Source of the DNA: Trichoplax adhaerens
Lineage: Eukaryota; Placozoa; Uniplacotomia; Trichoplacea; Trichoplacidae
Reading direction: 5' to 3'
Length of the DNA: 64,000 nt
NCBI RefSeq assembly: GCF_000150275.1
Contig: NW_002060944.1
Coordinates: 1,497,306-1,561,305, forward strand
Shown here: piece by piece, positions 1 through 13,663 of the stretch
Numbering within the stretch: the stretch's first letter is position 1
How the letters are laid out: every line of letters begins with the position of its first letter
Translations under genes and position numbers: made by a program
Notes under the pieces: generated by a model
Told to the model about the DNA's origin: nothing
Database searches by the model: none
Seen by the model: the letters and a program-made list of their open reading frames with translations, nothing else

Positions 1-1670
1 TAAGTTAAAACGTTCTTCTTTTTGAAAGGTTGTTTGGTCGTTGACAGTTTTTAAGACTGTCATTTATTTTAATAATACTTAAAGCTAAGTATTTGTAAGG
101 TTGTTCGGTTTATACTTCTCTCCATTTTTGTTTTGAAATAAATTGTTGTTCGGTTATTTCCCCAAATTTTATTTGGTGTCAAAGTATTAGCGTTAAGTCG
201 ACCGGAGTGGAACGAAAGTAGAATCAAAGTTTGTTTAAGTTTCGTAGCTTGATCTCTACACTTTTCATTTCATTACAATTATATGAATTTCAGTATTCAG
301 AAGACAGCTCGCTCTATAATATTGCCTATATGTGAATCTTACAAAGAGATTCTTAGAAAACCGTTATATACGTACAGTAAGATAGGGCTATGGTAAAAGA
401 ATTTAGTTTACTTATATTCTAAAATCTGCATGGATCCAAATTGCATTATTGTAATAACGTATTATATTTCATGTGATCTTAAAAATTTGGGTGAAATATG
501 CGAAACATAATCTTTCGAAAAGTGATAATACTGTATCGCATGATTCAAGTCTTTTGATTAACTGCTTAATGATTATACATCTAGAATTTAGAATGCGTCT
601 GTGAAAATACGGGGTTTACCTTGACTTAATCCAGTTTTACAATTAAAAGAAATTCACTCGATTAAGATAAAATTTAGGTTTATTATATAAGACATGTAAT
701 TAGTTACAACTAGATTGCATTCGCACTTGTATTGCTTAATTAGCAAAATTATTATTAATATTCCTTTATCTCATAATACTAGATATATTTCTGCACAGAT
801 GGTAAAATATACTGCACAAGACATTTACGAACCGACTAATAATAAAATACGCACTACGAAGGATCGAAAATAATAAGTAGAATAATCTTTCTTACTTATC
901 CCGATTTCTTTAGAATAACAGTTGTACTTAACAGAGGCATTTATTTTAAATTATTTTCGTCAAATCTCTTTAGTACAGAATAACATAAATATGGCTTAAC
1001 TAGGTAAGATCCTAGACCTTGAAAAAATATTACAGTCAATATTCAATAACATGCATAATTAAATTCAATAATTTAAAATTTCTGAATTATAAGCAAAAGA
1101 TCTCAGAAACCGTCTAAACCTACACGATATTTCAATCCCAAAATTCAGCTAAAGCTTGATATAAGTATTTGAAACGATATCATAATGAAGACTTCATTTT
1201 TATGTAAATTCAATTTCTATGCGAGTAATCACATAATATGTTTATTATGGTTATAACGAATACTAAAACTATCGTAAGTCGAAGGTAGAAATAGTCGCGA
1301 GCCTAAATCCATAGATGACTGAAACGAACAGTCCAGCATCTTAACTAATGATATCAACATCATCATGACAGAGTTCGAAGATAAGCAAACGGATTTAGAT
1401 ATAGCATCTGGCTATTCGTCGTACTGCGGTACACAATTACAGTACATTAATAATTAAGAGTGTATTTTGGTATTAAATCGTAAAAATTTGCCCTGAAATG
1501 AGACTTCTCTCTTATTTTACATATGATATTACCAAAACCACCTTATCCACTGATTGGATAGCTCATACCGGAAGTAGTATATTTAATTCTGAGCGTAATT
1601 TAATATTACAACCATGAAATTGATTTTTTCAATATTCAATTTACTATTACGCTGGCAAATCAATGTCATA
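1..1670. other. Intergenic, no gene recognised
   Basis: AT-rich sequence downstream of the TRPA1 stop codon. I found no ORF with family resemblance and no convincing exon on either strand. The first 160 bases repeat a short GGTTGTTYGGTY-like word three times, which I cannot interpret. Confidence 0.6.
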
Positions 1671-4600
1671 CTAGACTTCCGATAATTTATAGTTAGAAAT
1701 CTTTTCTACTGCAGTTCGAATCGCATCCAACTGACCAGCAATATGTTCTAATCTGTGAAAAAGAAAATAGTATTTAAATTTCTCAGCGCCTTGTAAAACA
1801 CGGTGTCGGCGACACTTATAATTATACTATTAAACTAAATTTAATTTACTTGTGCTTTTGACCAGAAAGTTGCTCTTCAATGTTATCAATTCGTTGCATC
1901 GTTATATCATCCATTTTCTTAGATTCAAGTTCCAAAGATGTCTGATCAATCTTGGCCAAAAACTAAAAATTGCAACAGAAATAATAGCTAAGTAATTTTA
2001 ACTTGTATTTAACTACGATCTACTCATTAATACTGCATAACATACTAGTATCCAGAGTTAAATGATAGACATACTTCAGTAACAGACTTGCTGCGAAAAG
2101 AAATTTTATAATCCGTGTAATAGCGCTTTCGTAAATATAATGGTAATGCTCGCTCTAATGAAATTAGCGAATTAACTTGTAAAATAATCCTCTTCAAAGC
2201 TGCTTCACTTCTGACTTTGTCAATATCGCCCACAGCTAACCCCACCTTAGCAGATCACAGATTAAACAAATTTAAGAAGATACAGGATGCATAAAATAGG
2301 CAACATGAGGAAAGCAAAAATTGAATTATTTGTTACGTAACTATCTTTCATGTAAAGATATAAGTTATTAGTTTAGATTTTATATCAGATTTAAATTCTA
2401 TAAGATGAATTTGCCTGCTTACCATTAAATTAATCACCATCACCGGCATAATGATAATAAAGAATACTAGGATGATTAAAGTCATAATACTGCGCGGATA
2501 TCGAATGCTACCATCAGCAATATCAGTCAAGAATGAATCACGATAATCAAATTCTCCCACAGTCATTACCATAATCCTTACTAAGGCTAGGGGAACACTA
2601 TCTAATGATACCTATAAATTGATAAATCACCCAAATATTCTATAAATAATTTACAAAATGTTGCAGTATTCACGAAGTACATTCAGAAAAAGCAATGATC
2701 TGTAAATTATTCGGCAAGTGCTTAATTTAATACCGTAACAGCAACTTACTATTCTTCGTCATAAAGTATAATGTATTGAATATACAATAAAACATTATAT
2801 TCTATTAACTGCACTGAAAAAGACCGCAACATGAGCTTGCATAAACGAGATAATTAATTGGAAGTCAAGTTCTTAACTATCACGGCACTTTATTAACGCT
2901 AGTAAGGCATCCATAAGAGTATTGCAACGATTTCTTTAGTCATCACATTTAAATGATTGTTATTGATATATACTTTGAGCTAATTATCCATTTAATAAGA
3001 ATATGAGCAATTGATATCGCAGATGAATATGCCACTCCCAAACAAAATTGCGAGATTTGTTGGTTAACTGTTATGCTCATGTTATGGTGTTTACTGCTGA
3101 TGCAATGACTAATGTTAGTCTTAATTGCCAAGATTTAGATATAACTCCCTATTTTGTATCATTATCTAAATTTAATAACTTATACTAAGTATGAGTACAT
3201 AAAAGAGACAGTATTTAAGGCTGTGCAAGCTAAGGTCGTGGATGAGAGTTAGCGAAGACTTATTGTTTAGATCTGATCTTGTTACCCGTTCGTAACATAT
3301 CGCTGTTGATTTGGTTGTTGGTCAGTTACAAGTTGGTAACTTCTATTTCCTAACTAATAAATTGAATAGATAGCTAGATCTAAAGTCTGTTTGTTATTAA
3401 TTACCACGTCCTAACATAATATTTTGGAGGCAGCAAACTTTACATTTTCGAACTCATGTCTTCGTATAGTTAACCATGAAGAATTTGCGACTAGTATGCT
3501 AATTGTGCTCGAGTAAATAATCGCCAACTACTAAGCTAAAGACTATTATGAAATATGTAATAAATCATCCGAGTATGACTGAAGTACTAATACTTACATT
3601 CTGGGGATCTAATAAATGGAAGCTTATAGCAAATCCTAATGCCAGTATAAAAACAATTACAAGAACCTAATGGAGGAGAATTCAAAGTTAGTACATTACC
3701 AATTAAATATGTTTATGTATTTAAGTATAGAGTAGATAGCGTATTTTATATACACATACACCACCAAATTTGATCTAAAGTCAGGATTTCTATTAAAGTG
3801 CAGAACATGAGCGTAATCGGCTAAACGAACCTTGCAGATTGTTTCTACCATCGATCGTAGCATTATTACATAGACTCCAATTACGTCCATCCTAAATTAT
3901 AAATGTTTTTTACAATCTCAATAACAAAATAGTAATCATACATTTAAAATCTTATTTTATTATTTAATCATACTGTTTCCTTCGCACCTTTGAATTTGCA
4001 CCAGTAAGTTAATATACGCCAAAAATATCATAAAACTCAATAAAGTTAGCTTATCATCCAAACACGTTATAGGAAACCTAGCCACTATTATGTTTACGTA
4101 TAAGGCTAATTCCATATAATTTTCAACATATTGAAAATATAGCCATTTCTATAATTTTGATTAATAAAATAGAAACATATATCATATTTCAACATTCCGA
4201 AAAATTGCAACTTTCAACGGTTGTTACGTATAAATAATTCAACAGGATACGACTGGAATAAATCAGCTATAAGCAGTGACCATTTCATTCCTGAAATTTA
4301 AACTTTCTAAGCACGTTTAATATATTATAAGAAAATTAACCTTTATCATCAACAGCACTAGGAAATAATTACTACTGAAAATTGATTTTTGAACAGTAAC
4401 AATTTGGCATTGAAGGCATATGCATCTCAAACTATCATGAAGTATATGAAAATATTTTATTATTGCATCACATATCGTTATGACATTCATAAATCTGCCC
4501 TTCTATTCCATAATTAATTACGTATTATTATTACTATTAATATGCAGCTTCATATCTTTGTAATTGAAGAAGTTTTATCAATAAGCCATAAATGGAGCAT

Positions 4601-6661
4601 CTATCATCGACACCAAGTTATACTTACATGATATACTATTTGATAAGCTTCCTTCATCAAATTCATAATAGCGAAAATGAGGATTAGAGTCAGAAAAGTG
4701 GCTTCAATAGGGGAATCCTACAATTGTAGTAAGAATATAGTATGATTAGACCATATTCGAAAAAATTTGAAAAATTTTGGCTAGAAATTGGTTACTAAAT
4801 TGCAGTTGTAATAAGTGTATGGAGCAATCATTATTTTACTCGAACCTTACAAACAAGCTTTAAGTAAGCTATTCAGCAATCCTGTAAGACTTACATCAAT
4901 ACTATCGTCATGGATGCAGGTTGTTTTACTAGTGTTAGCAGGATGTGTTAAAGGAATTGGTTGAACTGCCGTACGACTTGGAATATCCAAGCCAATAATA
5001 GCTTCTCGATTAAAATGTTGAGTCGCGTAATAATTGCCCTGATAAATAGCAAATCCACTTAAAGACGTTACAAAAACTATGTAAACAACGAGACTGAAGT
5101 AATAAGCAATCCAACCAAAATGATTCCTAGCAAATAATTAGAGGGAATAGATAATTACTTATCAGAATATTTATATCACCAAAATGCAAGTGTAAGTAGT
5201 TCAACATGGAATAAAATTGTTCTAAAGAAATTTTGTGAAATACATACAAATAAAGAAGCAATAAATGAAAGAAATATCACTAAAATATTTTATCTGAAAT
5301 AGAAAGTTACTAGTTAGAAAGCTGAATTACCGTACCAATTTGAAATACACTCACTATTGGTTTATCTTAAATGCAATCAAATTCTCCAGTTCATCTTCTA
5401 AAAGTTTAGAATTAACTGAAAGTAATTTTTGAGGCGGCTTTAGAAATTTACATATTGACTATGATCTTTACATTTACACTGCATGCATTCATTATACGGT
5501 AATAAGCTTAATTTCGATCTTTATATCTTAGTCTTTGTAATATCAACAGATATCAACAAAATGTAGCATTATAATGCGTAAATCGCTCATAAAGAATAAA
5601 TGTGAGAAAGCCTGATCTAGTGCAAAAATAGAAATTATTTGATAACAGTAATGACAGGTATTAATCCTAGCTCACTTTAATTATGAGCTCCAGACAATAT
5701 CATCACGACTAAAGTAATACTAATAAGGAGAAAAATCAAGCATAAATAATTTCAATTATGTTATCAGTTCAATGGCAATAGCAATTTCTACTACATTTTT
5801 ATACCAGAGCGCAAAATCTATTAGAAATAGCTACTAAATTGTTCTCCTAGGGAATGACCATTCGAAATTTTTTTACCACACGCGTACATATTTTAGCAGA
5901 TTGTGACCGCAAACCTAATCAAGGCTGCTTAAAGGATACTCAAATTAAGCAGACTCAAATTATCTGTCTTATTCTTGTAAAATACTGTAAATATACTTTT
6001 AATGAATAAGAAGTAAAGTTCGAGGTAGAGAAGCATTTCTACAATCATCAGCATGAGAACTATTACATATACCCATGTATGTATTAGAGAATATTGGGCA
6101 TTAGTGTTACTTTAACTTACCATTTATTAATTAACAATTTCTGCGATAATGGATGCATAAGGAGATCGTCCCGCTTACAGTTTACCATAGACTATAAATA
6201 AATAAATACACTTATTAGGCACATTTCTAGCTGAACCAAGCGGAATATATTAATATAATAAATATTGGCATTAATCATATTTACTATATTCTAAAATTAT
6301 TCTATCTTAATAGTTATACGGTACTAACTTGTAAGGCATTTAAATTAATTTTTGAACCGTTGATACGATGATCGTATTCATAAATAGGTCCAGGATCAAT
6401 AATTGAAAAATCATATTCAACCTAACGATACAGAAATAAAAAACTGGTACGAAGATTCTTAAAACTTTTACCACATGGTCAGTTATACGTCTAACACAGT
6501 ACATCTACCAATGAACATAGAGTTAATCCGCATAGGGGGTACATGGTGCTCTCAGGCTAACAAACTTTACTCTATTGCATGATGAAGATACTAATAAGTT
6601 TCACCTTAAGCTCATTAGTGATACCATTAAATGTGGTCTTAATACATTGATTCATAACAAC
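1671..6661 (-). other. TRPA1 linker, S1-S6, pore and C-terminal coiled coil
   Basis: The linker contains VVMNQC (exon 15), VEYDFSI (exon 16) and RDDLLMHPL (exon 17), matching the order in TRPA1. S1 is GWIAYYFSLVVYIVF (5126-4895) and S2 is LILIFAIMNLMKEAY (4717-4628). S3 and S4 lie in 4148-3988, with the S4 text INLLVQIQR continuing into GVYVIML. S5 is VLVIVFILALGFAISF (3666-3598). The pore loop MTVGEFDYRDSF and S6 are in 2611-2423. The post-S6 helix and coiled coil occupy the last three exons. The acidic filter residue is Glu931. Confidence 0.94.
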
Positions 6662-9600
6662 CTAGAAAGTAAAATTTTCATGTCAGATAAAACCAATCAA
6701 ACCACTTTGTATTGTATTCCACCGTATTTATTATGCCATTGTGATATCTATCCTATATTTCTGCCAATAATAATATCAAACAAATCGACTTATCTTCAAG
6801 GTTAACACCATAGAATTTAAATGTTTTTGCTTCAACTACTGGCAAATTTAACTTAATACTCGTATTAGAAATAAATCGTAGAATCGGATGTAACATTTGG
6901 TCAGCTTGCAGCATGAGCCTACCATCTGTTATACTTAAATGCTGTGGAAAGTGCAGTAGTGAATACATACATTATAATCGAACCTGTTCACCTTGTCTCC
7001 TATTAAATAACTACTTTCATTAAACTATAGCCGTTTGAGTTATTGTTGTGTATCGCATAATTTGATAGCGGTGCTAATTACATACGCTTGTAATGTTTAT
7101 TGACATTATTTATATGATAAAATGAGTAAAACAGACCTTTGCTACTCGAGGCAGTTTCTGAATCAGACTTTGCAAAACACTACTTCCTGTCTTATCAACA
7201 CGATTCAATATTTTTCTGCCACTTTTGCGATATTTCATATCCAGTTGCATATAAGAATAAGTAATGATTGAAATAAAATCTCAAGATTAGGTGACGTTGT
7301 AGAACTTGAATAATAGCCAGATTTAAGTCCAAACAACGCATTTAGTCGATTATATCATATAGTTGTAGAATTTGGATATTCGAGCACTTTCACTTTTACA
7401 TCACGTGAGACAGTATGTTCTTTATATTTCTATACATTTTATAATCATGTAAAATACCTAGGATGTGAAACGATGACTATAGCGACATCATCCCAGCCTC
7501 TATTAATAGCAATATCAAGACATGTTTCGTCCGCTTTATCGATGATAGTACAGTCTGCACCATGTTCCAATAATATTTTCACTATATCAGCATAGCCATG
7601 CAAGGCAGCGATATGTAGGCAGCAGTCCTAAATATAATCCAACAGCTATTTTAGACTAATTACTGTATGAAATCTGTAAAAAATAAAGGCTACAGCACGG
7701 TCGTTTCCAAAAGATACTAAAAGATTTATAAATAGGAAATTGGCAATTATGTGATATTATATCAACCGTAAGTTGTTGCAATTCACTGCCATGATAAATG
7801 TTAAGAATTACGCATAATGTTTATATTTCATCCCTAACACGGAAATAACGACGATGAAACTACAACTCAATCGTTATTTTCTAAAATTTACTGCCTGTCT
7901 TCAAATTCTTCCTAATCATACATACCCTACAAACAACTACTAAAGAGCTCTCTAAACTTATATATAAGGCAACACATATATATTAAGCTAAACAATTAAT
8001 TACGGTACAATTTAATATTACCCCAAAATGACTTATTAAATCTGGCTGGGATCTATCCTTTAAAAACAATTCAACGATGCCTAGATATCCTCTTTCACAT
8101 GCAATTTCTAAAGGCGTAGCGCAACTAGCATCGCTGAAAATGTAAAATAATGAAAATAATCGTTTCAAGAATTTTCAAGAATTTCATAACATTAAAATGA
8201 CGATATATTCTAAATTATTCAGCTAAATATTTCGTAAATCTTTACTGTTACGTAATTTACATCTTATCTAGCATGGAACAATGCGAAATAAGTATTTGAA
8301 CCGTCTGTTTCGACCCGGATAAAACTGCTAAGTGAAGCGGGGTGCGCGATCGCTCACCAGAACTATTAAGAAGAATTTTATTATGTCCAAAGAGTAATTC
8401 TATAACAGAATACTGTCCATTCCTAACAATTATTAAAAAACAAAGTTGATAAATCAGTAAACAAAGATTGATTTTAACCATAATTGGTATACATAATGAA
8501 TTATGATGCATAAGATGGACATTGAATTAGCAAAACCTATCACTACTGCAAAAGGATCATCTTCAATCTAATTTCATTACTCCTATAAGCGCTATTTATA
8601 GCTCACTATTCAGTACACACTAATAATCCTTTAAACTAACAAAATTCCAATTCTTTACTTACTTGCAACCACAATGTAATGGACTATTATTATCAGAATC
8701 GAAGATCTCTACCGTAGCTCCATAACTTAGTAACAGCGTAATCATCTAATCAAAATTAAAAATATTTCAACCTGTTACAGTGTATGACAAAGGCAGAACA
8801 ATATTGCTTATCGTAAATTTAGTGCTATCACTTAGCATACATAATTAATACCTCGTAATTGCCAAATTCTGCAGCATAATGCAATGGAGTCCTTCCAAAT
8901 GCATCTTTACTGTTAATGGTCTGTTTCTTTACGACCTATATTTCATCAGTGTGCGTTGTTAATATAACAAAAAATAAGAAAAATACCAAGCTGCTTTTAC
9001 GATCAGTAGTACTCTCATAACGACTTTAAAACTAAATTCCGTGATAACTATTGAAACACGCAATGCAATTACATATAGTACAGTAAGACATAAATAGTAC
9101 CTCTAACAGCAATTGTAACATTTCAAAGCGGTTTTCCTGGATTGCAATATGGAGGGAATTTTGATTCAAATCATCTACCCTTTCGATATTACATCCTTGT
9201 CTCAATAAAAATCCTGCAACGTCAATTTGACCTTTCGCAATAGCAAACATAAATGCTGTTCTTTGCCTCCGATCAACAGAATGAAGATCAGCGCCCTTAA
9301 ATTAATTATTTGAGATTTATCATAAGTTTACTGAAGATCAAACAGTATTACATAATGAACGTAACAAAAATTCAGTAATTTGACAAACTTTTACCTTCTT
9401 TAGTAAAGTTTCGCATATTGTTGTTTGTCCTAACATAGCTGCGTAGTGTAATGGAGTCTTTCGTTGCGAATCGGTAGCATTCACATTAGAACCCTTTGAT
9501 ATAAGGATTGAAACAATTTCGTTGCATCCGCTAGCACAGGCTATATGCAGAGATGTACGCCCATTTTTCTATGGATAAAGATACACGTTGGGATAGAAGG

Positions 9601-12600
9601 CTTAAGTATCACCAGAATTGTTTTTAAGAAACTACAAGTTCCATTCGTAGCATGGAATTAGATAGTAAAAGTTCATCATACTACAGGTGTCATCTACTCA
9701 TATCATCTACGTTTAATTACCACTTATATAACGTTATGAATTACACTTAAATAACGATCACACATTACACTGCACATTATACATTTATATCTTTATTCCT
9801 GATCATTCAGTAAAACAAACTAGAATGTCCAACGTAAATCTAATTGCTTTCGCATAATTTACGATTTTTAAATTAAATAATTATCCTGCTAGTCGTCATT
9901 TTAAATTCAGAAGCACCTCAACATCCATTACTTTGGCTCCATTCTCAATTAATTCTTCTACAGCCTGGCCAACATGCAACGTATCAAACCAATATCAGAT
10001 ATTATAACCGACTATAATGATCATTTATCTTAACGCTGTCTACGGATAACTTAAATAAAATGTTACTTTATTACCTGAAAACGCCAATTCTGTATTGCTC
10101 GATGCAATGGCGTCTGCCCCTCACAATCACGCATTTGAACTTCATTTTCCACATTACGTCCCAATTTTCGGGCTTGGCTAAGTAAACTTTGAATAACAGT
10201 AATATTGCCAGAAGCTGCTGCATAATGCAATGCAAAACTACCATCCGCTGATGACATTGTGATATCGGCATCGAATACAAGCTTGATTAGTAAAAAAGGA
10301 ATATATTACAGTATGCTAGGCTGTGTAAGCCCGGCGTAGCTGGGTATTTCTGTATAAAGCCGGTGAATCTGACACAAAAATATCTATATGGGATTCATAT
10401 ACACAATCCGCACAGCCTAGCACTATCGCCAAAATTTTAAAGTAGCTTTATAAATGCGAAATGGCTCTATGCTATAGAATGACGGTGCAGTAGCTAGATC
10501 GCATTTTTACACGGATACCGCGAAGCATATTTTATTCTGTTAAATTCATCAAATTGTGTAAGTTTATCATTTATAAAGTGTCTTCACACATGATTAAGTA
10601 CAAGTGCAAGTAGCTAGCCAAATAGGTGAATGGTTACCGGACAAAAATAAATTTACTACGATGTTGAGTACTAAGCGATGAAAACTAGTAGGATGTCTCG
10701 CTCGTGATGCTTCTCGTAAACGTACAAGTACATTATTTCATAAATTTTAAATACTTGGTACTGTATGTGCATCTACATTGCAAAATTATAAGATAATGAT
10801 ACTCTAATTTGGCATCAACAAGCACTAGCCAGACTAGTAAAAATTTACTTTTGAAAGCATCTTCTAATAGTGGTACAACTACTGCATTAACCAATGAATT
10901 TCATATTCGTTGGTAAATACAGGTATACATGCACGATATCAGTTATAAAAGCAAGAAGTTCAATTTTAGATTACTATGCCGTATCTAGCTTCTATAACAC
11001 TCCGATCAATTTTCTCATTTAGATTATAGTACATTATCAAGTTTTAATATACCTCCTGTTGCGCCAAATTATAATTTATTAAAATGAAAATGCTTTGGCG
11101 ATCAGTTTCGCCTAAAGTCATAAAAATTTTTATCCACGCAGTTGCAAATAAGAGTACAACGTGTATATGTAGTAATATCTCAAGGCACGATGCACTGTTG
11201 ATCACCAATAAGAGTATTGCATAGGTCATACTTCGCAAAACATTTAAAGGAACATTTTAAGCAATCAAACTCTGTAAAACTTACCAGTAGGCGACAAACT
11301 TCCTCCATACCGAGCCTGCAGGCGACATGAAGTGGGGAGAGTAAGTCATTATCTTGTATATTAATAAGGGCATTGTTATGCTTTAGCAAAATCTGAAACA
11401 ATATCAAAAAATTGTACATGAGTCTAATATATGATTAATGGTTAATGATTGATATACTACAATACATGGCATATATTTGGAAAGCCACATTTTCCCGCTT
11501 CGTGTAACAACGTTCCTCCATTCAAGTCTAAAGCATTCAAGTTACACTTAAACTGAACTAAAACTTGCAAGGTAGCTTCGGAATTATATCTCACGGCTGT
11601 AAAGACAGGAGGTACTCCAGTAGGACTACAAACATTCACATCTATTAGAGTTTAAATCACAATAATAGCGTTAAATTGAGCAATTCATGATTACAAAATC
11701 AAACATGATAATAGATCAGAGCTGAATCTACAAAAATTTCACCAGAGATTCTAATTACCCGCATGATTTTCCAGTAATAGCTTTGCAACTTCAGGTCTAT
11801 CATATCTTACCGCATAATGTAAAAGCGACATATCAGAACTATCGAGTTTATTTAATTCGCGATCGACGTTAAAATCCGACTTTAAGTAACTTTGAATTAT
11901 TGACAGATTACCAGTCTTGGATGCCTAAATATAATACTTTGTGTTAGTCAAATCATAATAAAGGTAGACTAAATTTTTAAGCGCTTTAGTATACCATTAA
12001 CTCAGAATTGATAATAGCTTGATAAACAGGGATTGAAACCTTTATGATAAGGTCGATAATATTAATGGATCATAAAGTATTTAAAACGATGATTAACTTA
12101 GCTGATACGGTATTTTCACTGGAGCAATAATAAGTATAACGAATTAAAGTTATTTTAAAAGGGTAGCAAATTTAGGTCGTTTTTAACTTTTTTTAGTAAA
12201 ATAAAAACGCAATATGCAGCAATTTGAAGTCTATTTCCAAGTGCAATAAAAAATCACAGATTGTGAATCCAATCAACAAATTTCTTTAGTCAACTTATAT
12301 ATATAATCACGATGACTAATAAAATTGCTCACGTAAAAATGCTATTAAAACCAAATCTAAACTCACTCCTTCATAAGTGTTATACGTCACAAGAGAGCAT
12401 GAAATTGGCTCTATTTATGGAAGAAATGAATAGAACGATAATGTATGTATTCTTGTACTATTGATCGATTTCTGAATTTTCAAGCTCCTTGATCCTGATG
12501 TATAGTCTTACCATTGGTAGGTATAGACTTCGATTAGAGATTAACTTGATTCGATATTTAAGTTAGTATCTTCGTACAGCTTTAAAACGACATTTATTTA

Positions 12601-13624
12601 TTAGCGAAATCCCCTATTTGTGATACCTCATGCACTAGGTTACTGGATAGAATATTTTGTCATAATATATACAGTACAATTCAAATCTTTAATTGTAGAT
12701 TAGGTTCCGTTCTATAATTATCGGTACTCAACCGATTAGATAAGTAATTTTGCCATGTTAAATTTTGTACACTGTCCTTGACGACAAAATGCTCCCTATT
12801 TCAGTAATTCATTATACTGATGAACAGACTACTGTATGAGATAGCAACCTTTCAAGGTGTATATTTGAGATATTCCCAATCTTCCTAATAAAATCAGTAC
12901 GCTAAAATTTACTTTGAACGAAATAATACATAAAAAAGTATTTCGGTAAATTCATTTCATCTGATCGACAATTATCCAATTATGGAGTAAAGTCGTATTC
13001 TAAGTAGTTTAATTCATTTATCAATCCAAATACTTCCTATACGCAATCGGCTCTCCTGTACAGTGCTCAGCTTGACACTACGATTTTGACTGCATCATAA
13101 CACGTTATTCTGTGACAGGTCTTTGAGACACAAGTAGATATTAACAGTTCTGTTTCAAGAATTGGAACCTTAAGGAGTCTTTGATGAGAGTTTTAAAATG
13201 AATTCTAATGTTTTACTACTCTGGCTTAACATAAATGAGCTGTAATTTCAATGATAAATCAATGTCTACACATTAAACTTCGGACTACCACATTCTAGGC
13301 ACTTGTGTGCCCTAATAATACAAGTTATAAATTTTTTAAGATATTGTACGGAGATAGGACAAAATTAGAATATATTATCATTTATAGGAGTACGGCGATC
13401 TACTTTTAGTTTTATTTTAATGTAGATGATGCATAAATAATACTAACTTAGAAGTATTATGGCATAAACCAACTTACCCATAATAATTCCGACCAACCTA
13501 TAGCCTTTGCAGAAGATCTACGGCTTCCTTCTTTGACAAGATGATCAGGATCGACAATAACAGAACTTGGGAACCCCTCATAGACATCTTCGATTCTGTT
13601 AGAAGGTTGCACTTTGCTAGACAT
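1671..13624 (-). CDS. TRPA1: TRPA1-like ankyrin-repeat cation channel, 26 exons
   Basis: Non-selective, calcium-permeable plasma-membrane channel of the TRPA family, whose members sense chemical or thermal stimuli. Minus-strand exons: 13624-13478, 11924-11759, 11641-11466, 11392-11285, 10281-10075, 9964-9917, 9568-9395, 9295-9101, 8935-8852, 8745-8663, 8422-8261, 8133-8022, 7627-7458, 7221-7137, 6661-6605, 6421-6329, 6173-6121, 5126-4895, 4717-4628, 4148-3988, 3891-3831, 3666-3598, 2611-2423, 2245-2075, 1962-1850, 1752-1671. They sum to 3288 nt, or 1095 residues, close to the roughly 1100 usual for TRPA1. About fifteen exons encode ankyrin repeats. Six membrane segments, a pore loop, the TRP-like helix GLAVGDIDKVRSEAALKRI and a C-terminal coiled coil follow. 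I chose the ATG at 13624; an in-frame ATG at 13663 would add 13 residues. The start of exon 14 (7221 or a few bases further in) is uncertain. I know of no competing family. Confidence 0.95.
7137..11924 (-). other. TRPA1 ankyrin-repeat block and pre-S1 linker start
   Basis: Exons 2-13 encode consecutive ankyrin repeats. Recurrent TPLHYAA/SLHIA and V..LL..GA motifs are visible, for example RTPLHYAAEFGNY (8935-8852), RTSLHIACASG (9568-9395), QTPLHRAIQNW (10281-10075) and CLHIAALHGYADIVKILL (7627-7458). Exon 14 ends in QKLPRVAK, which leads into the linker in TRPA1 proteins. Exons are mostly phase 0 but not one per repeat. Confidence 0.93.
10314..10422. repeat. 12-bp terminal inverted repeat element in TRPA1 intron 4
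   Basis: TGCTAGGCTGTG at 10314-10325 is the exact reverse complement of CACAGCCTAGCA at 10411-10422, with 85 bases between. This is the shape of a very small MITE-like element or a hairpin. I see no convincing target-site duplication, so an insertion origin is inference. Confidence 0.5.
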
Positions 13625-13663
13625 GTCAAATACAAGCTGAATAGAAAGGTATAGCAGCCTCAA

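Noticed and set aside
6753-6968. 71-codon minus-strand ORF inside the TRPA1 locus
   Set aside because: It is not needed. Exon 14 (ends 7137) joins in phase to 6661-6605 and then 6421-6329, giving the expected TRPA1 linker order.
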